Shown here: positions 1 to 7,167 of the stretch, piece after piece
How positions within the stretch are numbered: the first letter of the stretch is position 1
How the letters are laid out: every line of letters starts with the position of its first letter
DNA from: Muribaculaceae bacterium
Lineage (GTDB): Bacteria; Bacteroidota; Bacteroidia; Bacteroidales; Muribaculaceae
Assembly (NCBI GenBank): GCA_902836725.1
Contig: CADFRV010000014.1
Location: 1-17,828, forward strand
Length of the DNA: 17,828 nt
Direction of reading: 5' to 3'
The notes under the pieces: model-generated
The model's database searches: none
The model's input: the letters and a program-made list of their open reading frames with translations, nothing else
What the model was told of the DNA's origin: nothing
Position numbers and translations under genes: made by a program

Positions 1-1992
1 GCTGTGGAGGGGAAACGAATATACAAGCAACGTAATGAGTGCCCATACCTCTTTGGGATCCCACCCCCAGTAACGTCCCCACGACATGTCGGCCCATACG
101 GCTCCGGTGAATATTCCCAGTGCGAGAAGTGCCGTGGCAGGATAGAGCATTACGTTTACGAGTGCCGAGAGCTGACGGCGCGAGCCGGTTTTTACCAGTC
201 CGGCGACTCCTGTCAGCGCCATGAGCAGGAACAGCGCGTACGACAGCATTACGAGAGCCACATGAAGGCTGAGCAGAGGAGATGACAATACCGGGGAAAG
301 CCCTGTGACCGATGCTCCGGAGCCGCCGATGCGGGCTACACTCCATGCCAGTCCTGACGCCACAATCCCAAGGGGCAAAACGGGCGCTATGCGGAAACAC
401 GCAACCGATATGACGGCGAGTATCCATGCGAGAAACATCATGGTTTCGTAACCGTTGGAAACGGGCACATGGCCCCCGATGATCCATCGCAATGCGATGA
501 GAACGCTGAGGAGCAGGGCTATGGCAAGCGCGCATGCCACTCCGGCGGTTCTGAAAATGCGGCCGGTCTTCTCTTTGATGAGCATGAGGATGAACAGCAG
601 CATCCCGGCCGTGACCACAGATGCGGGCATCCACCGCTGTGATGACAGACAGTTGTAGATGCGTTCAGCCCTGAACATGTTTTCTCCCGGCATCTCCTCC
701 CCGACAACCTGCGACTGGTATTTTTTTATGGCCGAGAGAAGATGGCGCTGTTGCGCAGGGTCTCTGCGTTGCACCTGCTCGTTGAGCATGCCGAGATATT
801 TGCGGATAAATATCCACCGGTCATTGTCGAGACTGGCGGGCAGACGGTCGGTGGGGGAGTACCACCTTATGGATCCGTCGTCGTTCCTGACCGGAAATAT
901 CTTGAGCGACTCCCCGCTGACAAGCATGTTGACAGCCTCGAAGCGGTCCAGATCCTGCGCGAACCTTGTCTGGTCGCCGGGATCGTCCGGATCAGGTGTG
1001 CCTGAGGAGACACCACGGTAAAACTGTTCGTATGAGGCATATTCCCCATCAATCTGAAGCATGCGCCGCAGCTCTTTGTCCTTGATCCGTATGACCGGGC
1101 GCCGTTTCCATTCTCCGAAGTCGAAAAGGAATCCCGCGAGTACCCTCTCCGCACTGTTTCCACGGAACGACGCGGATCCTCCCGTAAGAGTGCGGGTAAA
1201 ATCGGCCGCGAGCGTGGAGACGGGACATATGCGCCCGTTGTAGCATACCGGTATTCTGCCGAACCCGGTGGCAAATGCCTCGGAAACGTCAGCACTTGCC
1301 GGTGTTACGGCAAGCACGCACAACACAAGTGACAGTTTCCTCAGCGACTGTCGCCATGAGGTGTCCTTCACCAGAAAATATCCGGCCAGGGACAACGCGA
1401 GAATAAGGTAACCCGCATAGGTGATGCCGGTGCCTGCCGGATCGCGGCTTACCATGAACGTGGCTCCCATGCTGTCGCTGTCATGGCTGCTGATGGTGAA
1501 AGTGTATCCGCACAGTGCGGCCGGACTGTTCATCGAGACTCCGATGGTATCATCCCGGCTGCTGAGTTTGCAGATATAATCGCGGGGTGTGTCTGTGCCG
1601 GGGTATGTGGCGATCTCGAGTCCGTCGAGCGTCCCCCCCGTCGGAAGCTCTGCTTCCGCGCCGTCTGACAGTGAGACCGTCAGGGAGGGGGGATCGCCCA
1701 CGCGCAGATGCATCGAGCCGTCCACGCCATAAAAATGGGTGACATAGGCTCCGGCAAGTATCATAAGCAGACCCAGATGTATGGCGGCCGTGACCGGGCG
1801 CCGGTACAGGCGGGTGCGGATGATCAGTATGGTGGCGGCCACAGCTGTGCACCCCCACAGGACTGTCATAGGCCAGGAGGTATAGACGGTGTCAGGCCAT
1901 CCGAAACGGATACCCGCTGTCATGCCCGCGAGTATGGCGGCCACGGCAGCGAGCAAGCCGAATGATATGTTGCGCGATGTGCGTGTGTTCAC
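1..1992 (-). CDS. ccsBA: ResB-CcsA fusion, cytochrome c heme ligase (System II), 3'-truncated by the window edge
   Basis: This is a continuous open frame of 664 codons from a GTG at 1992 to the left edge with no stop, so the C-terminus is missing. System II CcsBA carries heme across the inner membrane and attaches it to CxxCH cysteines of apocytochromes in the periplasm. Seen: an N-terminal ResB-like part with several membrane segments and a His near residue 72 (HLGLLM context), a long periplasmic domain, then a CcsA part with GHVPVSNGYE (about 507-516), a His at 577 (SLHVALVML) and the WWD heme-handling motif WGRYWGWDPKEVWALI at 638-653. His72, His577 and His663 are plausible equivalents of the TM/periplasmic heme-ligand histidines; this is my alignment by eye. 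The GTG start lies 25 nt after the DHOR stop. An internal ATG (codon 24) would cut into the first membrane helix. It lies last in the visible operon behind a di-heme protein that would be its natural client. Confidence 0.9.
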   Translation of the reverse strand, partial: MNTRTSRNISFGLLAAVAAILAGMTAGIRFGWPDTVYTSWPMTVLWGCTAVAATILIIRTRLYRRPVTAAIHLGLLMILAGAYVTHFYGVDGSMHLRVGDPPSLTVSLSDGAEAELPTGGTLDGLEIATYPGTDTPRDYICKLSSRDDTIGVSMNSPAALCGYTFTISSHDSDSMGATFMVSRDPAGTGITYAGYLILALSLAGYFLVKDTSWRQSLRKLSLVLCVLAVTPASADVSEAFATGFGRIPVCYNGRICPVSTLAADFTRTLTGGSASFRGNSAERVLAGFLFDFGEWKRRPVIRIKDKELRRMLQIDGEYASYEQFYRGVSSGTPDPDDPGDQTRFAQDLDRFEAVNMLVSGESLKIFPVRNDDGSIRWYSPTDRLPASLDNDRWIFIRKYLGMLNEQVQRRDPAQQRHLLSAIKKYQSQVVGEEMPGENMFRAERIYNCLSSQRWMPASVVTAGMLLFILMLIKEKTGRIFRTAGVACALAIALLLSVLIALRWIIGGHVPVSNGYETMMFLAWILAVISVACFRIAPVLPLGIVASGLAWSVARIGGSGASVTGLSPVLSSPLLSLHVALVMLSYALFLLMALTGVAGLVKTGSRRQLSALVNVMLYPATALLALGIFTGAVWADMSWGRYWGWDPKEVWALITLLVYSFPLHS

Positions 1993-2017
1993 TTGAGGTG
2001 CGGGTTTTGTCAGGAGA

Positions 2018-3601
2018 TCAGATCGAGTCGATGAAGCGGATCACTGCATCGCGGTCGCTCTTTGAAAGATTGCGGAAGTTCTCTACCGATTTGCGGGCGT
2101 CGGAGGTGGCGGAACCGTGCCACATTACAGCCTCCATGGTGTTGCGCGCACGGCAGTCGTGCAGCCTGTCGGTGTGTCCTGAGCATATGGCCGATAGTCC
2201 GCGTCCCCAGAGCGGTGTGGTGCGGCACCATCCGGTGCGTATGTCGTTGATCATTTCAAGGCGGTGCTGCACCATGTCTGTGTAAGGCCATATTTTCTGG
2301 TGGGGATAACGGGGCAGTCTGGCGTCGGCGTCGGCGAAGAATCCGTTGGGATCGGTGAATTTGTCTTCACCGGTGGTCCATGACGGGCGGTGGCAGGTGG
2401 CGCATCCTATTTTACTGAAAAGTTCCTTGCCTCTCTGCACCTGGGGATTGTCGAGGTCGCGTGCGGCGGGTACGGCAAGTCCGCGGTGCCAGATCATGAA
2501 ATCCACATAGTCCTCGTCTGTCATTTCCACCGGGAGCTGCTTGTCCATCAGATAGCTGTAAATGTCGTCGGCCACATTTCCGGTCCTGTTCCGGTCGGGG
2601 AAACAGGTATAGAACTTGGCCTGTACGTCGGGATCGTTTGCAGCGGTTTTCGCGTATGTCTCTGTCATGTAGTGGTAGCGCCTGTCGCTGCGTGTGACAT
2701 TGGTGATGTTCCATATGGCGTTGGCGCCGGCGGCATCCTGCAGCGGCCCGCGGCTGAGCGCATATGTGAAGCGTTTGGGGTGGGTGGTTTTCCCATAGAG
2801 GCTTGTCCACTCGCCGTTCTGGAAGATGGCGGGGTTTATGCGTGCCCCGAGCCTTTCCTCAAGTGCATACTGCGCCTTGAGATCGTCGTCGTCGATGGCG
2901 TCAAGCAGTCCTGTGCCGTAGATGCCGATGGTGGATTCCAGGCGCACCACCAGATCGGAATAATCCATCGGCTTGCCTCCCACCTCAAGGGGCACATAGA
3001 AAGCGTCGCGCGGGATGCTGACCTCGGGATATATCAGTGAATATGTTTCTCCGTCGGGGAATGTATTTCCCCAGTCGTCGGTGTAAGGGAGCCAGTCGAT
3101 AACTACCTTCTCCTCGTCGAGCGGCGCCTTGAATGGCTCTACGGCCTTTGTCTGTGGCATGCCTGTGAGCGATGACAGATAGGTGTCGGTCTTGTCGGTA
3201 AGCACCAGCAGGTAGCCGTTGCCCCAGTCGTTGGCGCGGTAACGGTCCATTCTCTTGCCATGGCCGTATCCGGGATGGCATGCGATGCATGACGAGCGTA
3301 TGTAGAGCGGTCCCAGTCCGTTGAACGGTTTCGTGCTCTGGTTGTATGCGCGCTCGAAGAATATCTCGCCATATTTGAAGCGGTCTGTCATGCCGGCCGC
3401 CTCCACCGCCGGTGTGGGATCCTCGAAAGCTGAGGCCGTGGTGTTGAATGTGGTGCCGAGACGGCCTCCGGAATAGTATTCCTCGCTGAGTTCGGCAGTG
3501 TCGTTTCCGGTGCCGCAGCTGTTCCATGCCTGATCATCATCGCTGCAGGCGGCAGCGATGATGATCACCGGGGCAATAAACAGGAGATGTCTGTATCTCA
3601 T
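2018..3601 (-). CDS. Di-heme oxidoreductase-like lipoprotein (DHOR, DUF1111 family)
   Basis: The protein has 527 residues. The N-terminus is a lipoprotein signal peptide (AAAC lipobox, Cys19) followed directly by SDDD, which resembles the Bacteroidetes surface lipoprotein export signal. Two c-type heme sites are visible: CIACH at 105-109 and CATCH at 400-404. The C-terminal block TTPLWGRGLS ... HDCRAR ... WHGSA (460-497) matches the DHOR signature, which usually reads HDGRAR. The family is related to MauG and di-heme peroxidases and is often encoded beside imelysin genes. Its reaction is not established; electron transfer to or from iron is an inference. Five further cysteines (29, 333, 459, 473, 483) are not in heme motifs. 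The gene starts 26 nt after the imelysin stop and is followed 25 nt later by ccsBA, which would supply its heme. Confidence 0.92.
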   Translation of the reverse strand: MRYRHLLFIAPVIIIAAACSDDDQAWNSCGTGNDTAELSEEYYSGGRLGTTFNTTASAFEDPTPAVEAAGMTDRFKYGEIFFERAYNQSTKPFNGLGPLYIRSSCIACHPGYGHGKRMDRYRANDWGNGYLLVLTDKTDTYLSSLTGMPQTKAVEPFKAPLDEEKVVIDWLPYTDDWGNTFPDGETYSLIYPEVSIPRDAFYVPLEVGGKPMDYSDLVVRLESTIGIYGTGLLDAIDDDDLKAQYALEERLGARINPAIFQNGEWTSLYGKTTHPKRFTYALSRGPLQDAAGANAIWNITNVTRSDRRYHYMTETYAKTAANDPDVQAKFYTCFPDRNRTGNVADDIYSYLMDKQLPVEMTDEDYVDFMIWHRGLAVPAARDLDNPQVQRGKELFSKIGCATCHRPSWTTGEDKFTDPNGFFADADARLPRYPHQKIWPYTDMVQHRLEMINDIRTGWCRTTPLWGRGLSAICSGHTDRLHDCRARNTMEAVMWHGSATSDARKSVENFRNLSKSDRDAVIRFIDSI

Positions 3602-3627
3602 ATGCCTTTGGTTTTATGTGTCGGGAG

Positions 3628-4785
3628 TTATTTTGACAGTTGCAGTTTCACTTCCGTGAGTGCGTCGGAAAGGTCGCGGCATGCATCCATGGCCTCGCGT
3701 GCCGAAGAATGTGTGTAGTACAGCACGAAGGGAGCCTGCATAGCGGCTATCTTGTCCTGTGCGTTTCTGATGGCGGCGGTAAGTCTGGTGTCGAGGGCGG
3801 GATTGACCGACATTATGTAGGCGTGGAGCGACTTGGCCTCGTCGCGGCGTTCGGGTATGCCTCCCATATAAGCGTTTTCAATGCTTATCATGTTGTCGTG
3901 GAAGTCAGTGATCGACTTGTAGCTGTAGGGCGACTCTATGTAGTTCACATCCTCGCCGGTATGCGGTTTGCCGATTTTCTGTGTGCCAACCTCGTCGGCG
4001 ATATCCATGCAGCCGTCGATGATAGCCTCCATGGCGTGTGTCCATGTGCGGTATGTGCTTCCCGCTTTGCCCGCGTTGAGCATGTTATCGGTGTAGCTTA
4101 CCCCTGAATTGGCGACGGTGTAGGGCCATTCGAGCTCCTCGTCGACTTTGGCCAGGCGGTCGCTGCTGACGGCCTCTTCCCCGCCCCATGAGAGTTCGAG
4201 CTGATATGTCTTGTTGCGGAGGTCACCTGCCACGGCGATCGCGTATGTCAGTTCGTTGTCAGGAATAGACGAAGCCGCCTTGGGGGCACCCGCGGCGAAG
4301 ATGATATATTCTATTCCGTGGAAACCGAGGAGTTCCGGACCGAGGTGCGCGCCTGCCCAGGCATCCCCGTCCTCTGCGGCGAGCGATGCTATATGGCCGG
4401 CATTTGACATCTCTGCCACGAGTCCGGCACGGTCGAGAGGCCAGGAGTCGATATGCGGGTCGATGCCGAAGTCGGCAGCCGCGCCATACAGGAACGCTTC
4501 GCTGCGTTCCCACCATTTGCGTGCCTCGAGGAAGGACTCGCATGCCTTCCGGATATTGGCGTCGGATTTGTCGGCCTGTACGCGCTTCAGATCCTCCACA
4601 AGTTGCTCGGCGTTGTCGGCGAGGTTGCTGTAGGTGACGTTCACAGTGTTTGCGAGATATTGTCTGGCGATAGCCTCGAATGTGGCGTCTTTCCCGTTTG
4701 CCGCGGGGGTGTCAGGTGCGTCGTTGTCGCTGCATGAAACAGTCATGATGGCGACCGCCGCGAAAGGTAAAAATTTTCTGATCAT
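3628..4785 (-). CDS. Imelysin-family (M75) iron-uptake lipoprotein
   Basis: The protein has 385 residues from the chosen ATG at 4785. This start gives a standard lipoprotein signal peptide (MIRKFLPFAAVAIMTVSC, Cys18) followed by SDND, an acidic stretch like the Bacteroidetes surface-export signal. An in-frame ATG at 4830 overlaps the porin stop (TGATG) and would add a polar 15-residue leader. It could permit translational coupling but spoils the signal peptide. The imelysin hallmark GFHGIE (GxHxxE) is at residues 154-159. The region around 90-120 carries the family pattern ARKWWERSEAFLYG ... IDPHIDSWPLD. Imelysin-like proteins are implicated in bacterial iron uptake; proteolysis is not generally supported for this type. 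The mostly alpha-helical, charged remainder fits the two four-helix-bundle fold. It lies between the porin and the DHOR gene in one transcription unit. Confidence 0.92.
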   Translation of the reverse strand: MIRKFLPFAAVAIMTVSCSDNDAPDTPAANGKDATFEAIARQYLANTVNVTYSNLADNAEQLVEDLKRVQADKSDANIRKACESFLEARKWWERSEAFLYGAAADFGIDPHIDSWPLDRAGLVAEMSNAGHIASLAAEDGDAWAGAHLGPELLGFHGIEYIIFAAGAPKAASSIPDNELTYAIAVAGDLRNKTYQLELSWGGEEAVSSDRLAKVDEELEWPYTVANSGVSYTDNMLNAGKAGSTYRTWTHAMEAIIDGCMDIADEVGTQKIGKPHTGEDVNYIESPYSYKSITDFHDNMISIENAYMGGIPERRDEAKSLHAYIMSVNPALDTRLTAAIRNAQDKIAAMQAPFVLYYTHSSAREAMDACRDLSDALTEVKLQLSK

Positions 4786-4829
4786 ATGTATAAGTTTCTT
4801 GTTGTTCTGTGTCGTGTCATGTGTGGTCA

Positions 4830-6143
4830 TCAGAGGAAAAAGCCCGCATATGCCACACCGACGGATACCGATGGCTCGTTGTTATATCCGCTTTTGAGGA
4901 AGCGTTCGGAGAATTCCGCCTTTATGACGATCTGTTTCAGGGGGAAATAATTGATGCCGGCAGCTATGCGGTGTCTTTCCGTCCAGGTGTATGAGGGCGC
5001 GGCCGGTGTGGGGATATATGCGTCGTAATACTCATATCTGCCGAAGAGGTAGAGGTGGCTGCCGCTGTCTGCACGGTCGCTGAAGAGCCGCATTATGTCG
5101 TATCCGGCCTCGGTGCCTGCGGCCCATGCTCCTTTGCCCACATGAGTGCGTTTGTATGGCGACGACGAGGATTGCCCCCTGTTGTATGCCGAGATGGTCT
5201 CCGCGTCAGACAGATGGCCGTAGTCGAGGTTGCCTCTCCAGATCCATCCCGAGTTCCTGTAGTCGAAGCCGAAAGAGCCTATGGCCACGGCTCCTTTCAC
5301 ATTCTTGTATCTGCCATTGTCGGCCATGAGGGTGTTGTTGAACGAGTGTCCGTAGTATCCGCTTACGCTAAGTCTCAGACCTTTGACGGAGTAGTTGTCA
5401 ATGCGTGCGGCCACGGCATATTTGTTGGCGGGAGAGAATTCGAACGCGCTCGCCGCACCTCCGTTGATCCATCGGTCCTTTGAGAAATTGAGCGAGTTGA
5501 GGCCGGCAAGGAACATGGCCTCATATCTCCAGGCTCCGGCACGTCCCCAAAGCTCGATGCCGGTCTGGTGCCATGTGCAGGGCATGATCTCGTTTTCCCC
5601 CTCGGGACGGTAGACGGTGAAGAATTCGGTGGGGAGATGGTGCATGTTGGTCTCGCCAACAGGTACCACCATATGTCCCGCACGTATGTTGAGCTGCGGA
5701 AAAAATGTTTTCTGGATCCAGAACTGTTCCAGCGCCACCTCTCCGCCACGCTCTATCTCTTTCTCGAATTCACCCACTTCCTCCTGCTCGATCTCTACGG
5801 CGCTTTCAGTGCCTCCGTGCTCAAACTCGATTTCCGATCCGAAGGACCAGCCTTTGCCGAAGTCATATCCGAGCATCACCACCACATGCGGTATGTCGAA
5901 TCTTCCGTGGCTCGGGGCATTGCGGTAGTCGGCGGCATGGCTGTAGCGGTTTACATTGTCGCTGAAAAAATTCCGGGTATAGGCGGCTTCCCCGTATCCG
6001 CCTAGGCTGAGCCGCGATATGAAATCCCGTTTTTGCGGAGCTTTTGAAGCGGTAGGATTTTCTTCCGCGACACCGTTGGCATTGGCTGTCGCCGCGCCGG
6101 CCAGAAGACCGCACGCAATGAAAAGTGTTTTGAAACTGTACAT
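4830..6143 (-). CDS. Outer-membrane beta-barrel porin with a glutamate-rich segment
   Basis: The protein has 437 residues. A Sec signal peptide (about 1-22, LLAGAATANA) precedes a short linker and alternating polar/hydrophobic strands beginning LSLGGYGEAAYTRNF, with aromatic residues at strand ends and a terminal FFL. This is a classic beta-barrel profile. It resembles Bacteroidales porins of the phosphate-selective porin O/P-like group, with blocks such as VPVGETNMHHLPTEFF and ENEIMPCTWHQTGIELWG near residues 160-200. Residues 104-139 hold 14 Glu in 36 positions, many alternating, so one face of adjacent strands or a constriction loop would be strongly acidic. This fits passage of cations, but the substrate is inferred from context only. 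It is the first gene of the imelysin-DHOR-ccsBA unit, with a -7 box at 6163-6170, and its stop overlaps an upstream ATG of the next frame by one base. Confidence 0.85.
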   Translation of the reverse strand: MYSFKTLFIACGLLAGAATANANGVAEENPTASKAPQKRDFISRLSLGGYGEAAYTRNFFSDNVNRYSHAADYRNAPSHGRFDIPHVVVMLGYDFGKGWSFGSEIEFEHGGTESAVEIEQEEVGEFEKEIERGGEVALEQFWIQKTFFPQLNIRAGHMVVPVGETNMHHLPTEFFTVYRPEGENEIMPCTWHQTGIELWGRAGAWRYEAMFLAGLNSLNFSKDRWINGGAASAFEFSPANKYAVAARIDNYSVKGLRLSVSGYYGHSFNNTLMADNGRYKNVKGAVAIGSFGFDYRNSGWIWRGNLDYGHLSDAETISAYNRGQSSSSPYKRTHVGKGAWAAGTEAGYDIMRLFSDRADSGSHLYLFGRYEYYDAYIPTPAAPSYTWTERHRIAAGINYFPLKQIVIKAEFSERFLKSGYNNEPSVSVGVAYAGFFL

Positions 6144-6162
6144 CTATTTCGGATTTTGGGTG

Positions 6163-6170
6163 CAAAGTTA
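6163..6170 (-). promoter_or_regulatory. Bacteroidetes-type -7 box for the porin-imelysin-DHOR-ccsBA operon
   Basis: Read on the minus strand the box is TAACTTTG, an exact match to TAnnTTTG. A T-rich -33 candidate (TTTT, around 6190-6193) lies 19 nt upstream. Transcription would start about 10-15 nt before the porin ATG at 6143, giving a very short leader. No other -7 match is as well placed. Confidence 0.6.
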
Positions 6171-6231
6171 TTGCCAATCGAAATGATGTAAAATACCCAT
6201 ATTTAGGAGAATTTAACAGTGCGGAGATGAA

Positions 6232-6254
6232 TATTCCGGGGAATAATGATAACG
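6232..6254. promoter_or_regulatory. Palindrome overlapping a Fur-like half site
   Basis: TATTCC-GG-GGAATA is a perfect 6-bp inverted repeat, and its right arm runs into AATAATGATAACG. By eye, 10 of those 13 bases fit the first half of the classical Fur consensus (GATAATGATAATC), but no matching second half is present. It lies about 60-85 bp upstream of the porin -7 box. An activator or iron-regulator site is possible because the downstream operon looks iron-related. Support is weak. Confidence 0.2.
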
Positions 6255-6353
6255 GACGCAGCGCCGTACCGGGCCGGATGACTCAGCGGAATATCGGGTG
6301 AGGGGAGCTGTAAAAGGTGTTTGCCCTCAGCTCGTGCGGGCATGCCGCGCCCT

Positions 6354-6371
6354 TATCCTAAAAGTAGGATA
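6354..6371. promoter_or_regulatory. Perfect 7-bp inverted repeat (operator or small hairpin)
   Basis: TATCCTA-AAAG-TAGGATA is a perfect palindromic repeat with a 4-nt spacer. It lies about 55 bp upstream of the plus-strand -7 box at 6426 and about 185 bp upstream of the porin promoter. There is no T-run after either arm, so a terminator is unlikely. An operator for the membrane protein gene is the simplest reading, with no direct proof. Confidence 0.3.
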
Positions 6372-6425
6372 GCGCCGGGGTGTAGGCTTTTTTTCAGCAC
6401 CTGCCGCTTTCCGGTGGAAAATCGC

Positions 6426-6433
6426 TACATTTG
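6426..6433 (+). promoter_or_regulatory. Bacteroidetes-type -7 box before the 6463 gene
   Basis: TACATTTG matches TAnnTTTG exactly and lies 29 nt before the ATG at 6463. I see no clear TTTG at the expected -33 distance; the run of T at 6388-6394 is too far upstream. It is a plausible but incomplete promoter. Confidence 0.45.
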
Positions 6434-6462
6434 CAGCGATTTTAAAAAGTCAGGAAATCATT

Positions 6463-7074
6463 ATGGGAAAAGTGACAAGACGGGATGTGGGGAGAAGTAT
6501 CGCCATAGGGGCTGTGGTGTTGCTCACGCTTGTTTTTTACGGGTGTGCGATGGGGCTGCACGGGGAGACGATTGTAGAGTGGTGGATACCGGCGGCCGTG
6601 GCAGTAGTGATGGCGTTGGTTTCCGGCGCGGTTTTCTGGAAGAAGTGGATATGGCTCACAAGAGTGGAGAACGCGCTGTTGAACGGACTGTGCCATGTGG
6701 TGTTTGCCACCGGATTGTTCCTGTGCATATTCTATGCGGTCAATTATGCGTTTGCCGACAAGGATACCGAGCATACAGAATATGTGACTGTGGAGAGCAA
6801 GTATACCAAGACCCGCCACCGCTCGCGGCGGATAGGACGCAACAGGTATGCGCAGGGTGAGGCTTATAAAGTATATTATATCGGAGTGGGGCTTCCCGAC
6901 GGCAGGATAAAAGAGATGTCGGCCACGCTGAAAGAGTACAACAGAGTGCGCAGGGGAGATACGCTGGCGTTCCCTGTGGAGCGCGGATTTTTCGGTGTGC
7001 CGGTGATCAAGCGCCGCGGAAGCAAAACCGAAGTGCCACCTTCGGGATACCGCCGCCAGTTCCCGGTCCGGTGA
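6463..7074 (+). CDS. Conserved-looking three-helix membrane protein of unknown function
   Basis: The protein has 203 residues. I do not recognise the family with certainty. Three hydrophobic segments are visible at about 11-31, 42-60 and 75-97, followed by a basic soluble domain (about 100-203) rich in Arg, Lys and Tyr (KYTKTRHRSRRIGRNRYAQG, KVYYIGVGLPDGRIKEMS). The last part, with VRRGDTLAFPVERGFFGVPVIK, reads like a small beta-sheet domain after a membrane anchor. Basic residues next to helix 2 (WKK) and after helix 3 make the topology uncertain. It is transcribed alone between the divergent porin operon and parC, with its own -7 box and a small hairpin across its stop codon. No function can be assigned from context. 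Confidence 0.75.
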   Translation: MGKVTRRDVGRSIAIGAVVLLTLVFYGCAMGLHGETIVEWWIPAAVAVVMALVSGAVFWKKWIWLTRVENALLNGLCHVVFATGLFLCIFYAVNYAFADKDTEHTEYVTVESKYTKTRHRSRRIGRNRYAQGEAYKVYYIGVGLPDGRIKEMSATLKEYNRVRRGDTLAFPVERGFFGVPVIKRRGSKTEVPPSGYRRQFPVR

Positions 7075-7078
7075 CCGG
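7063..7078 (+). terminator. Candidate weak terminator hairpin across the stop of the 6463 gene
   Basis: CCGGTC-CGGT-GACCGG is a perfect 6-bp stem with a 4-nt loop. It includes the TGA stop and is followed by TTTAT. The T-run is short, so termination strength is doubtful, but its place just before the parC promoter is sensible. Confidence 0.3.
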
Positions 7079-7106
7079 TTTATAAGGATTAAAGTGGTGT
7101 CGCAGG

Positions 7107-7137
7107 TTTATGATGTAAAAAAAAAATGCTAATTTTG
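7107..7137 (+). promoter_or_regulatory. Promoter for parC and probably the downstream operon
   Basis: The -7 box TAATTTTG (7130-7137) matches TAnnTTTG. A T-rich -33 element (TTTA, 7107-7110) lies 19 nt upstream, and an A10 tract (7117-7126) fills the spacer. The predicted leader is about 25 nt to the ATG at 7168. This is the only good promoter seen before the run of seven tightly spaced plus-strand genes. Confidence 0.6.
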
Positions 7138-7167
7138 CAGAAATACGCATAGACCCTGAACGACGCG

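Larger units (their letters stand above)
6144..6462. other. Divergent intergenic region with promoters and palindromes
   Basis: This 319-bp gap separates the minus-strand porin operon from the plus-strand membrane protein gene. It has no credible coding frame. It holds a -7 box for each direction (6163-6170 minus, 6426-6433 plus), a 14-bp palindrome TATTCCGGGGAATA (6232-6245) that overlaps a Fur-like half site (AATAATGATAACG, 6242-6254), a GAGCTG/CAGCTC repeat spaced by 17 nt (6305-6333), and a perfect 7-bp hairpin (6354-6371). The part nearest the porin is AT-rich and the part near 6270-6390 is GC-rich. The separate elements are visible in the sequence; their roles are inferred. Confidence 0.6.

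Noticed and set aside
659..1021. Plus-strand open frames inside 1-1992
   Set aside because: The minus-strand frame is open for 664 codons with CcsA and ResB motifs; the plus-strand frames lack any family signature.
2390..3040. Plus-strand open frame of 216 codons inside the DHOR gene
   Set aside because: It lies opposite the heme-motif-bearing DHOR frame and has no features of its own.
6305..6333. GAGCTG/CAGCTC inverted repeat with 17-nt loop as a terminator or operator
   Set aside because: A 6-bp stem with a long loop in a GC-rich region is expected by chance.
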